From Phycisphaerales bacterium (GTDB lineage: Bacteria; Planctomycetota; Phycisphaerae; Phycisphaerales; UBA1924), in the NCBI GenBank assembly GCA_029260495.1, contig JAJDDD010000009.1, positions 728,911-792,910 on the forward strand: a DNA stretch of 64,000 nucleotides. Direction: 5' to 3'. This document shows positions 52,146-60,167 of the stretch, one piece after another (position 1 is the stretch's first letter; each line of letters opens with the position of its first letter). The notes under the pieces are model-generated. The model ran no database searches and was not told the DNA's origin. It was given only the letters and a program-made list of their open reading frames with translations. The position numbers and the translations under genes were made by a program.

Positions 52146-53090
52146 ATGACCACTGAATCCACCCAACCCGCCGATCGCTCCCTCGTGATCAGTCTCATCC
52201 GTCTGGCGCGCCCGCATCAGTGGACCAAGAGTGCGTTCGTGCTCATCGGTCCTGCCTACGGGCTCGCCGCCATCGATCTGCCGCTCTCCACAGTCATCAC
52301 TCAGGCTCTTGCAGCGGCGATTGCCTTCGCTCTCGCATCGAGCGGCTGTTATGTCGTGAATGACATTCTTGATGTTGAGCAGGATCGCGCTCACCCGCGC
52401 AAGCGACGCCGGCCGATTGCATCGGGCGCCGTTTCCGTGCGCGCCGGAGTTCTCTTTACTGTGTTTCTCTACGTTGCCGCCTCGATCACCGTCTTCGCGA
52501 TTCGCCCGGAATTTCGTGTGCCGGTCGGCGCGACTCTTTTCATCTACGTTGCCAACGTGCTGATCTATTCCACAGCGCTCAAGCACATTCTTATCGCTGA
52601 CGTCATGTCCCTTTCGCTCGGCTTTGTGTTGCGAGTTGTCGGCGGATGCGCGGCGCTGGGCATCTCCCCCACGATTTGGCTCCTCAACACAACCTTTTTT
52701 CTCTCGATGTTTCTCGCCTTCGGGAAGCGACTCGGCGAACGCCGCAGCCTTGGTAAAGAAGCCACTCTGACGCGCAAGGTTCAGGCTCTCTACAACGACA
52801 ATCTGCTCGAGATGGCTGTCGTCGTGACGGCGGTCGCCACGCTGGGCGGCTACACAGCGTATGTGCAGGACCAGTCCGAGTCCGTCCGGTTTGAGGACAT
52901 ATACTCACTATTCCTCTGGCTGCCTGTCCTTCCGGCGACGTTTGGGCTCTTTCGCTGCATCGTCCTGCTCGAACAGGGCAAATATGACGATCCGACGGAG
53001 CTCGGCATCCGAGATCGCCCGTTCCAGTTGGCGGCGCTGGTCTTCGCTGTTCTGACTGTGGCGATCATTTGGCGCTACCGTATGGGCTGA
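52146..53090 (+). CDS. UbiA-family prenyltransferase, resembling decaprenyl-phosphate phosphoribosyltransferase
   Basis: A polytopic enzyme with about eight spans. It has the family start Arg-Pro-His-Gln-Trp-Thr-Lys and the first aspartate motif Asn-Asp-Ile-Leu-Asp-Val-Glu-Gln-Asp, then His-Pro-Arg-Lys-x-x-Arg-Pro-Ile-Ala-Ser-Gly. This combination is characteristic of DPPR synthase-like members, which transfer phosphoribose to polyprenyl phosphate to make a lipid-linked pentose donor. With UDP-xylose synthesis and a GT-C-like gene close by, a role in cell-surface pentose transfer is reasonable but inferred. Confidence 0.85.
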   Translation: MTTESTQPADRSLVISLIRLARPHQWTKSAFVLIGPAYGLAAIDLPLSTVITQALAAAIAFALASSGCYVVNDILDVEQDRAHPRKRRRPIASGAVSVRAGVLFTVFLYVAASITVFAIRPEFRVPVGATLFIYVANVLIYSTALKHILIADVMSLSLGFVLRVVGGCAALGISPTIWLLNTTFFLSMFLAFGKRLGERRSLGKEATLTRKVQALYNDNLLEMAVVVTAVATLGGYTAYVQDQSESVRFEDIYSLFLWLPVLPATFGLFRCIVLLEQGKYDDPTELGIRDRPFQLAALVFAVLTVAIIWRYRMG

Positions 53091-53360
53091 ATCGAGGCTG
53101 TGCCTGAAGACTTTCGCCCGAGCCATCCGAGATCGGAATTGCCCCTCATCACCCAGGATCCCACCGATTTTCTTTCGTTCTGGCAAGATTCCACTCCTTT
53201 TGCCAGACTCTCACTCAACCTGGGTCCGGTATGGACCGTAAACGTATAAAGAACGTCAAACAGAAGCGCTCGGTGATGGCTCCTTAGCAGCAACGCCCAC
53301 TCGGCCATGCTGCCCCTTTCCATCTCGGCGCTCGTGAACACCCCGTAGGAGCAAAAGACA

Positions 53361-56300
53361 ATGCCGAGAAAATGGAAAACCCCCCCAGCCCTGACGCTGG
53401 GCGCCACGGTGGCAGCGCTCGCGCTAGCCGCCCACGCGACCCAGTCTTACGCCCACGATGATGGTCAAACCGATCAAATCCCCGCTGAGATCGCAGCACG
53501 CATGGCCCAGATGATGGGCGGCGGCGGTCCGGGCGGCGATGCCGATGAGGAGTTCCCACCCTTTGAGGAAGTCTCCAAGGATTACGAGAAGGTTGTCACC
53601 GGACCCAGTGATCAACGCACCTTCTACTCCCTCTGGGTTCGTAAGAAGGACGGTCAGGTTCTTGCAGAGCTCCCCGGCAACTTTGAGAGCCAGAAAGTCT
53701 TTCTCGCCTACACGCTCTCGGCAGGCAATCCCTTCGCAGGCATCCAGCTCGGCGACATGTACGGCTCCTTCAAGCGCTATGACAAGCAGGTCGCTTTCAT
53801 CCAACCCAACCTCACTGTGCGCACGACCGGCGACTCCGAGTCTCGCGCCGGGCTAAACCGGGTCTTTACAGACCGTGTGCTGTTCACAGCCCCCATCGTC
53901 ACGATGGGCCCTTCGGGCGGCCCGGTCGTTGACCTTGATGGCATGTTCATCGGACAGGCGATGAAGTTCTTCGGCCCGCAGGCGATGGGCGCCAACTCAA
54001 GCCTCGCTCGCATCGCGAAGGCCAAGGCCTTCCCCCACAACATCGAACTGGCATTCGACGTGCCCGACCGCTCGGGCACCATCGTCACGATGCACTATTC
54101 CATGCGGCATATGCCGAAGGATCCTTCGTATCGCCCGCGCACAGCGGACGAGCGTGTCGGCTACTTCACTACTGCGTATCAGGATGTCGGTGAGCCCAGC
54201 GATCAAACGCCGTGGCGCCGGTACATCAACCGCTGGAAACTCGAAAAGGCTGATTCGGACCTGAAGATGAGCCCCCCCAAAGAGCCCATCATTTTCTATA
54301 TCGAGCACACCACCCCCATCCGCTACCGCAGGTGGGTTCGCGATGGCGTGCTTGAGTGGAATAAAGCTTTCGAAAAGGTTGGGATTGTCAATGCAGTGGA
54401 GGTCTATCAGCAGGACTCGCGCACCGGGGCCCATATGGAGAAAGACCCCGAGGATGCGCGCTACAACTTCGTCATGTGGACCAACGCGCCAATCGGCTTC
54501 GCGATCGGCCCGTCACGTCCGCATCCGGAAACCGGACAGATTCTTGATGCTGATGTCGTCATGAGTGAAGGCTTCGTCCGAAGCTATGTTCGCTCCTGGC
54601 GTCAGCTTCTCACCGAAACAGCGATGGAGGGCTTCTCACCTGAGACGCTCGCCTGGCTCGATACGCGCCCGCAGTGGGATCCACGTCTGCGTATGGCTGA
54701 TCCCGCTGAGCGCGATCGCATTCTTTCTGATCGCATCATGCGCCGCGCCCACCATGGGCACGAGCCCTTCGCGGGCCATCCGGCCGCCAACTCCGACCCG
54801 CTCCTGATCGGCGACGATCAATATGACGGATTGCACGGCAGGATTAGTCAGGTCAACGGCATGTGCATGGCGCCTGCGTTCCGCAGTCTTGACATCGCAC
54901 TCTTCAGAATGGCGCCCTTCCTCTTCAATGATCTCGCTGCTGTCGGAACCGGCGACACAGAAGATGAAAAGAAGAAAGAAGAGATCCTCAAGCAGCTCGA
55001 ATCGCTTGGTATTCCCGATGAACTCAAGGACATGGTCATGTCCAAGATGGCTGAGGAAATGCCTGAGGATGTCGAGCACGTTGCCGCAAACGACTCTGAC
55101 GAGTCTGAAGACGAAGCGGACGGCGGTCACGGCGATGAAGAGGGTATGCTCGACGGCGTCCCCGAGAACTTCATCGGGCCGCTGATCAAGGACGTCATCA
55201 TGCACGAGATCGGTCACGTTCTCGGTCTGCGTCACAACTTCAAAGCTTCGACGGTTCACTCGCTGGCGGAAATCAACTCCGAAGACGTGATCGGCAAGCC
55301 TCAGACCGGCTCGGTCATGGATTACAACCCGATCAATATCAACGTTGGCGATGGACCCGTCCAGGGCGACTACGCCATGGTCACTGTTGGTCCTTATGAC
55401 ATGTGGGCGATCGAGTACGGCTATACGTCGGACAAGGGCAAGCTCAAGGACATTCTCAGCCGCGTGGCTGATGAGGATCTTCCCTACGCGACTGACGAAG
55501 ACACCTGGGGCCCGGATCCCCGCGCCCGTCGCTTTGATTTCGGCGCCAATCCGCTTGACTACGCGAAGTCCCAGATGCGGCTTGTCAAGGATCTCCGCGG
55601 CAAGCTCATCGAGAAGACCATCGAAGACGGCGAAAGCTGGTCCAAGGTCACGGATGGCTACAACCTCCTGCTCGGACGCCATCTCGGCGCGGTCAGCGTG
55701 GCTGCGAACTGGGTCGGCGGCTCCTACCTCAACCGTGACAAGAAGGGCGACCCGGGCGACCGCGATCCCATTGAGGACATTCCCGCTGCCCAGCAGCGCG
55801 ATGCGCTCAACTTCGTCATCAAGAACACCTTCCGTGATGATTCATTCGCGTTGTCGTCGGATCTGCTTCGGAAGATGTCCCTCGACAAGTGGTGGGATGG
55901 CGGCGGCTTCAACTCGATCTTCGCCGACCCCACGTGGCCTGTTCACAGCCGAATCCTTGCGGTTCAGTCCGCGGCGCTCACCATGGTTATGAATCCAACG
56001 ACCCTCGGTCGTGTCTATGACAATGAGTACCGCGTGCCTGCGGGCGAAGACGCTGTCACGCTTCCCGAGGTGATGTTCTCGATCTCCGATGAAATCTGGT
56101 CCGAGCTTGGCGGAGGTGTGAACAAGCATTACACCTCGCGCAAGCCGATGATCTCCAGCCTCCGCCGCAATCTGCAGCGCGAGCATCTGGAGCGACTGAT
56201 CGACTTCTCGATGCCGGGCGGGCTGTCCGGCGCCGCTTCCAAGCCCATCCAGACACTCGCGACGCTGAAGCTTCGTGAGATTGATGGGAAAATCGAGTCC

Positions 56301-56468
56301 ATCCTGAACAAGAGCAACTCCAAGATCGATCCCTACACGGTCGCCCACCTCTCCGACGCCAAGACGCGCATCGGGAAGGCGCTCGACGCTCAATACATCT
56401 ACAACGCGGACGATCTCAAGCCCAACTTTGGGTTCCCGCTGTTCTTTGGCGAGCCCGCCACCGAGTAA
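53361..56468 (+). CDS. Exported zinc metalloprotease, DUF5117/DUF5118 type
   Basis: A 1035-residue secreted protease. The signal peptide covers about residues 1-30. DUF5118-like and DUF5117-like regions fill roughly residues 70-450. The catalytic zinc motif is His615-Glu-Ile-Gly-His619-Val-Leu-Gly-Leu-Arg-His625, followed by Asn-Phe-Lys-Ala-Ser. About 70 residues upstream of it lies a Lys/Glu-rich stretch followed by a strongly Asp/Glu-rich one, which looks like an insertion. A further Ser-Val-Met-Asp-Tyr turn past the zinc site matches the Met-turn of metzincins. A single-gene unit ending in a strong terminator. AGGAGC lies upstream of the ATG. Confidence 0.93.
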   Translation: MPRKWKTPPALTLGATVAALALAAHATQSYAHDDGQTDQIPAEIAARMAQMMGGGGPGGDADEEFPPFEEVSKDYEKVVTGPSDQRTFYSLWVRKKDGQVLAELPGNFESQKVFLAYTLSAGNPFAGIQLGDMYGSFKRYDKQVAFIQPNLTVRTTGDSESRAGLNRVFTDRVLFTAPIVTMGPSGGPVVDLDGMFIGQAMKFFGPQAMGANSSLARIAKAKAFPHNIELAFDVPDRSGTIVTMHYSMRHMPKDPSYRPRTADERVGYFTTAYQDVGEPSDQTPWRRYINRWKLEKADSDLKMSPPKEPIIFYIEHTTPIRYRRWVRDGVLEWNKAFEKVGIVNAVEVYQQDSRTGAHMEKDPEDARYNFVMWTNAPIGFAIGPSRPHPETGQILDADVVMSEGFVRSYVRSWRQLLTETAMEGFSPETLAWLDTRPQWDPRLRMADPAERDRILSDRIMRRAHHGHEPFAGHPAANSDPLLIGDDQYDGLHGRISQVNGMCMAPAFRSLDIALFRMAPFLFNDLAAVGTGDTEDEKKKEEILKQLESLGIPDELKDMVMSKMAEEMPEDVEHVAANDSDESEDEADGGHGDEEGMLDGVPENFIGPLIKDVIMHEIGHVLGLRHNFKASTVHSLAEINSEDVIGKPQTGSVMDYNPININVGDGPVQGDYAMVTVGPYDMWAIEYGYTSDKGKLKDILSRVADEDLPYATDEDTWGPDPRARRFDFGANPLDYAKSQMRLVKDLRGKLIEKTIEDGESWSKVTDGYNLLLGRHLGAVSVAANWVGGSYLNRDKKGDPGDRDPIEDIPAAQQRDALNFVIKNTFRDDSFALSSDLLRKMSLDKWWDGGGFNSIFADPTWPVHSRILAVQSAALTMVMNPTTLGRVYDNEYRVPAGEDAVTLPEVMFSISDEIWSELGGGVNKHYTSRKPMISSLRRNLQREHLERLIDFSMPGGLSGAASKPIQTLATLKLREIDGKIESILNKSNSKIDPYTVAHLSDAKTRIGKALDAQYIYNADDLKPNFGFPLFFGEPATE

Positions 56469-56499
56469 GTCAACACGACGTTTCTTGTTTGACGTTCAT

Positions 56500-56536
56500 G
56501 GCCGTCGTCCCAACTGGGGCGGCGGTCTTTTTTTTT
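56500..56536 (+). terminator. Terminator after the metalloprotease gene
   Basis: Twelve paired positions (arms 56500-56511 and 56516-56527) with a four-base loop are followed by nine T residues. It separates the protease gene from lpd. Confidence 0.92.
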
Positions 56537-56652
56537 ACCTCACCTGCCGGGTGATCCTCCATCGCTGCGGCGTCCGCCTCGCATCCCCTGCTCTCGCTAC
56601 AATCCCAGCCCACATCCACACCGAACAACCACATCCGGAAGGATCCGATCCC

Positions 56653-58176
56653 GTGGCTGAAAAGCATTACGACCTGATTATCATCGGCGGAGGCCCCGCT
56701 GGTTATGTCGCTGCTATCCGCGCCGCACAGCTTGGCATGAACGTCTGCTGCGTCGAGCGCGGAAAGCTCGGCGGCGTTTGCCTGAACTGGGGTTGTATTC
56801 CCAGCAAGTCTCTCCTCTCAAACGCTGAGTTGTATGAAAAGGTCGGGCAGGACGCCGACCTCTGGGGTCTGGAGTTTCAGAATCTCAAGGTCAACTGGGA
56901 GAAGGTCATCGCCCGTTCGCGAGGCGTCGCGGACAAGCTCAATCAGGGCATCCACTTCCTGTTCAAGAAGAATAAAATTCACCACGAGGACGCCCACGCC
57001 AAGATCATCTCCGGGCGCACGAACAGCGGTCCGTGCAAGGTTGAACTCCACGACTGCACAGTCAAAGAAACGCTGACGCTTGCACCGGCGGACATCAAAC
57101 CCAAAGCTCGGGCGACGATCACTGCTGACAACGTTGTCATCGCTACCGGCGCGGTGGCGCGCGACCTTCCTTTTGCAAAGTTTGACGGCGACAAAATCAT
57201 TGGCGCCCGCGAAGCAATGACTCTTCCCGAACGCCCTGAATCGATGGTCATCATCGGCGCCGGCGCGATCGGCATGGAGTTTGCCTACTTCTATCACACC
57301 TTCGGAACCAAGGTGACAGTCATCGAAATGATGCCGCGCATTCTTCCGGTTGAAGATGACGAAGTCTGTGCTGCGCTGGAAAAAATCTACAAGAAAAAAG
57401 GCATGGACATCCGCACGTCGCACACCACGACGAAAATCGAAACAACGAAAAAGGGTGTCAAAGTGACCTTTGCGCCCTTCAAGGATGGCAAAGCCGTTAG
57501 CTCAAAAGCTGAGACGGTCGAAGCAGACAAGGTTCTCTTGGCGATCGGTGTGAAGGGGCGCTATGACGGGCTCTTCGATGAATCGCTCGGCCTCGAAGTC
57601 ATCCGTGATGACATCAAGACAGACTACGACCCAACAAAAAAACCGAACGAAGTGCTGAACTATCAAACCAACATCCCTGGCATTTACGCCGTCGGTGACA
57701 TCATCGGCGCTCCGTGGCTCGCGCATGTTGCAAGTGAGGAAGCCATTGTTTGTGTCGAACGCATCGCTGGACACGACCCCATTCCGATCGACTATTCCGT
57801 CATCCCGGGTTGCACCTACTGCCATCCGCAGGTCGCCAGCGTCGGGTTCACCGAACGCGATCTTAAGGCTCAGGGCGTGAAGAAAGGCGAAGACTACGAA
57901 ATCGGCAAGTACTCCCTCCAGGCCCATGGCAAAGCGATCGCTGCCCATCAAAATGTCGGGCTCGTCAAGCTCATTCGCGGCCTGCCGCGAGGCGAGATTC
58001 TCGGAGCTCACATTCTCGGCGACCAGGCGACCGAGCTCATCGCTGAGATGGGCCTCGCGCGCCGGCTCGAAGCCACGACTGAGGAGTTGATCGTCACGAT
58101 CCATGCCCATCCCACCATGTACGAAGCCCTCCGCGAGGCTGCTCTGGCTTCCGAAGGACGCCTCATCCACGGATAG
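56653..58176 (+). CDS. lpd: Dihydrolipoyl dehydrogenase
   Basis: Flavoenzyme that reoxidises lipoyl groups of 2-oxoacid dehydrogenase complexes. FAD site Gly-Gly-Gly-Pro-Ala-Gly-Tyr, redox pair Gly-Gly-Val-Cys43-Leu-Asn-Trp-Gly-Cys48, NAD site Gly-Ala-Gly-Ala-Ile-Gly-Met-Glu-Phe, second FAD motif Tyr-Ala-Val-Gly-Asp-Ile, and the C-terminal His-Ala-His-Pro-Thr catalytic block. The 507 residues include small insertions compared with the usual 470, one of them (about 110-150) Lys/Thr-rich. Start is GTG 56653 with AAGGA upstream; the frame continues to 56428 through the terminator and is rejected. No E1/E2 genes are adjacent. Confidence 0.95.
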   Translation: MAEKHYDLIIIGGGPAGYVAAIRAAQLGMNVCCVERGKLGGVCLNWGCIPSKSLLSNAELYEKVGQDADLWGLEFQNLKVNWEKVIARSRGVADKLNQGIHFLFKKNKIHHEDAHAKIISGRTNSGPCKVELHDCTVKETLTLAPADIKPKARATITADNVVIATGAVARDLPFAKFDGDKIIGAREAMTLPERPESMVIIGAGAIGMEFAYFYHTFGTKVTVIEMMPRILPVEDDEVCAALEKIYKKKGMDIRTSHTTTKIETTKKGVKVTFAPFKDGKAVSSKAETVEADKVLLAIGVKGRYDGLFDESLGLEVIRDDIKTDYDPTKKPNEVLNYQTNIPGIYAVGDIIGAPWLAHVASEEAIVCVERIAGHDPIPIDYSVIPGCTYCHPQVASVGFTERDLKAQGVKKGEDYEIGKYSLQAHGKAIAAHQNVGLVKLIRGLPRGEILGAHILGDQATELIAEMGLARRLEATTEELIVTIHAHPTMYEALREAALASEGRLIHG

Positions 58177-58491
58177 TTGTTCTTCTCAACCTGCGATTTT
58201 TTCTTGATCCTGCGCGGATACTGTGGTCTGCTAGGGGAGATTGGACGCTCCCGTGTGGATCCAAGGGCGGCATCGCTGCGTATTTTCCCATGGGCGTCCG
58301 AAAACAACGCACCAGGTCAGGCTCGCGAGTGGCTGACCAATGGTTTTCCAGTCAGTGGTTGTAGGGGTTGGGATTCTGGAACACCCGCGCTCTGTCTCTG
58401 CTGGCGTGATTGATGAGAGCTTTTTCGCTTGGCGTCTCTCTGGCGAGTCCCGATGAGCGGCGTCAGCCCAACTTGAAGGATGAACACCAAA
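58177..58491. other. Leader region with competing hairpins before the matrixin-like gene
   Basis: About 315 bases without a gene. GGTCAG (58315-58320) can pair with CTGACC (58333-58338). The same CTGAC can instead pair with GTCAG at 58351-58355, so two mutually exclusive stems are possible. A longer-range pairing of GGACGC near 58243 with GCGTCC near 58294 is also present. The promoter of the next gene should lie here; no consensus is obvious. Confidence 0.4.
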
Positions 58492-59907
58492 ATGAAAACG
58501 CTCCTTGCGCTCGGTCTACTTGGCGTCTCCGCTGCTGTCGCCACATTCACCGCTGCCTCTGACAACATGGCCCACCACATGCGGGCCCAGGATTTTCCAC
58601 CTCTGTCCTACTGCTTTGACAAGAACACACCGCCTGAGGTGATGGCGAACATCAACCAGAACATCTACGGCGCCGGCCAGCGATTTTTTGCCGGCGGGGT
58701 CTGGCCTGGCGGCTCCGGGCAGGGCGTGAGCCTGACCTACAGCTTCCCGCCCGACGGCATCTTCCTCGCATCTACAGGAGCCGGCGACGCTTCAGGCAAT
58801 AACGAAATTAACTCCCGCATGAACACGCTTTTCGCTGCTCAAGGCGGCGAAGCCACCTGGAAGGGACTCTTCCGCCAGATGTTTGACAAGTGGGAGGAGA
58901 TCACCGGCAATACCTACACCGAAATCTCCGACGATGGCGCTCCTTGGCCGAATACCTCCGGCAACGCTTCACGCGGCGATATCCGCATAGTCATGCGCAA
59001 TATCGACGGCGGCAGCGGAACACTCGCTTTCAACTTCTTCCCGTCCAATGGCGACATGCTCCTCGACCGCAATGAAGCCTGGGCGGTCAGCGGCGGCAAC
59101 AACTTCCGCTTCATGCGCAACACCATTTCTCATGAGCATGGGCACGGCATCGGCCTCTTTCATTCCTGCCCACAAAACTCCTCTAAAATCATGGAGCCTT
59201 TCATCAACACCAACTTCGACGGACCACGCGAAGATGATGTGCGCGGCGGGCAGTTCCAGCATGGCGATCCCTTTGAGCCCAATGGCACAACCGGAACCGC
59301 GACGGATCTCGGCGCGCTCGGCCTGACCGTTAACACTCCTGTCTCGCTCGGCCTGACCTCCGATGGCAATCCCAGCCTGCGCAATATCGCCGACGATGAT
59401 CTTTACAGCTTTGTTCCTCCCGCGGGCGGGCAAGTCAGCGCCACCGTCACTCCCATCGGAACCACCTACCTGAACGGCCCGCAGAATCCCAATGACACCT
59501 GCTCTCCCGGCGTGTCGCTCAACGCAGAGGAACAGCAAGACCTTGTCCTCGAAGTGCTGAACTCATTGGGCGGCGTCATCGCCACGGTTGATAACAACGG
59601 ATTCGGCGGCTCTGAAACCATTACCGATTTCAACCTCGGCTCTGTGGGCACCTTCTTTGTTCGCGTGCGATCTGGCTCCAGCCAAGGCGACGTGCAGCGC
59701 TACACCATCGATGTTTCCCTTGGTCAGGAAGGCACGTTCGGGGACATCAACGGCGATGGATGCGTTGGCTCCACCGATTTTGCCATTCTGCTGGGTTCAT
59801 GGGGCGTCGGCGCCGGAGGCGTCGCAGACCTGAACGGCGACGGCGATGTCAACTCCAATGACCTCGCACTCCTCCTCGGCTCCTGGGGAACAGGCCCCAA
59901 CTGCTAG
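58492..59907 (+). CDS. Matrixin-like secreted metalloprotease with dockerin-like tail
   Basis: A 471-residue exported protein. Signal peptide (about 1-22); catalytic motif His214-Glu-His-Gly-His218-Gly-Ile-Gly-Leu-Phe-His224, the metzincin pattern, with Lys-Ile-Met-Glu as a possible Met-turn. A PPC-like beta-sandwich (about 265-400, ending Gly-Thr-Phe-Phe-Val-Arg-Val) follows, then two dockerin-like repeats (Asp-Ile-Asn-Gly-Asp-Gly and Asp-Leu-Asn-Gly-Asp-Gly, each with Leu-Leu-Gly-Ser-Trp-Gly). AAGGA lies 11 bases before ATG 58492. An ATG at 58480 is too close to that site. A single-gene unit. Confidence 0.88.
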   Translation: MKTLLALGLLGVSAAVATFTAASDNMAHHMRAQDFPPLSYCFDKNTPPEVMANINQNIYGAGQRFFAGGVWPGGSGQGVSLTYSFPPDGIFLASTGAGDASGNNEINSRMNTLFAAQGGEATWKGLFRQMFDKWEEITGNTYTEISDDGAPWPNTSGNASRGDIRIVMRNIDGGSGTLAFNFFPSNGDMLLDRNEAWAVSGGNNFRFMRNTISHEHGHGIGLFHSCPQNSSKIMEPFINTNFDGPREDDVRGGQFQHGDPFEPNGTTGTATDLGALGLTVNTPVSLGLTSDGNPSLRNIADDDLYSFVPPAGGQVSATVTPIGTTYLNGPQNPNDTCSPGVSLNAEEQQDLVLEVLNSLGGVIATVDNNGFGGSETITDFNLGSVGTFFVRVRSGSSQGDVQRYTIDVSLGQEGTFGDINGDGCVGSTDFAILLGSWGVGAGGVADLNGDGDVNSNDLALLLGSWGTGPNC

Positions 59908-59940
59908 CAATCCTTCATCTGTCCACTTTTCGCTTAAAAA

Positions 59941-59975
59941 ACTGTGGGACGGGGTTTAATCCCCGTCCTATTTTC
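59941..59975 (+). terminator. Terminator after the matrixin-like gene
   Basis: A perfect eight-base stem (arms 59947-59954 and 59961-59968) with a six-base loop lies between an A-tract and a T-rich stretch. Probably works in both directions. It ends the protease transcript. Confidence 0.85.
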
Positions 59976-60093
59976 GATGGTCGCCGCTTACCTTGGTCAT
60001 GGACCAGCAGGACTTCCACATCCGGCATGTCTGTTCCAGCAACCTCCAGTTTGTCTCGCCGCAACGCCCGCGATAAGCTGCTCGTCACACTCG

Positions 60094-60167
60094 CGGGGTG
60101 TAGCGCAGCTTGGTAGCGCGTCTCGTTCGGGACGAGAAGGTCGGAGGTTCAAATCCTCTCACCCCGA
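60094..60167 (+). tRNA. tRNA-Pro (anticodon CGG), integration target
   Basis: The acceptor CGGGGTG pairs with CACCCCG. The anticodon stem TCTCG/CGAGA presents CGG, and the T arm is GGAGG-TTCAAAT-CCTCT. The discriminator is A and CCA is not encoded. The 3' half from 60149 is shared with the end of the serine recombinase gene on the other strand, so this gene marks the junction with a mobile element. The tRNA itself is complete. Confidence 0.95.
60149..60167. other. Candidate attachment-site core inside tRNA-Pro
   Basis: The 19 bases from the T loop to the discriminator of tRNA-Pro also encode the last six or so codons and the TGA stop of the recombinase on the opposite strand. A direct repeat of this stretch should occur at the far end of the element if integration took place here. 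That end is not in the window, so this remains a prediction. Confidence 0.5.

Noticed and set aside
54636..55682. Minus-strand open frame of 348 codons inside the metalloprotease
   Set aside because: Antisense to the zinc site region; no start signal and no domain.
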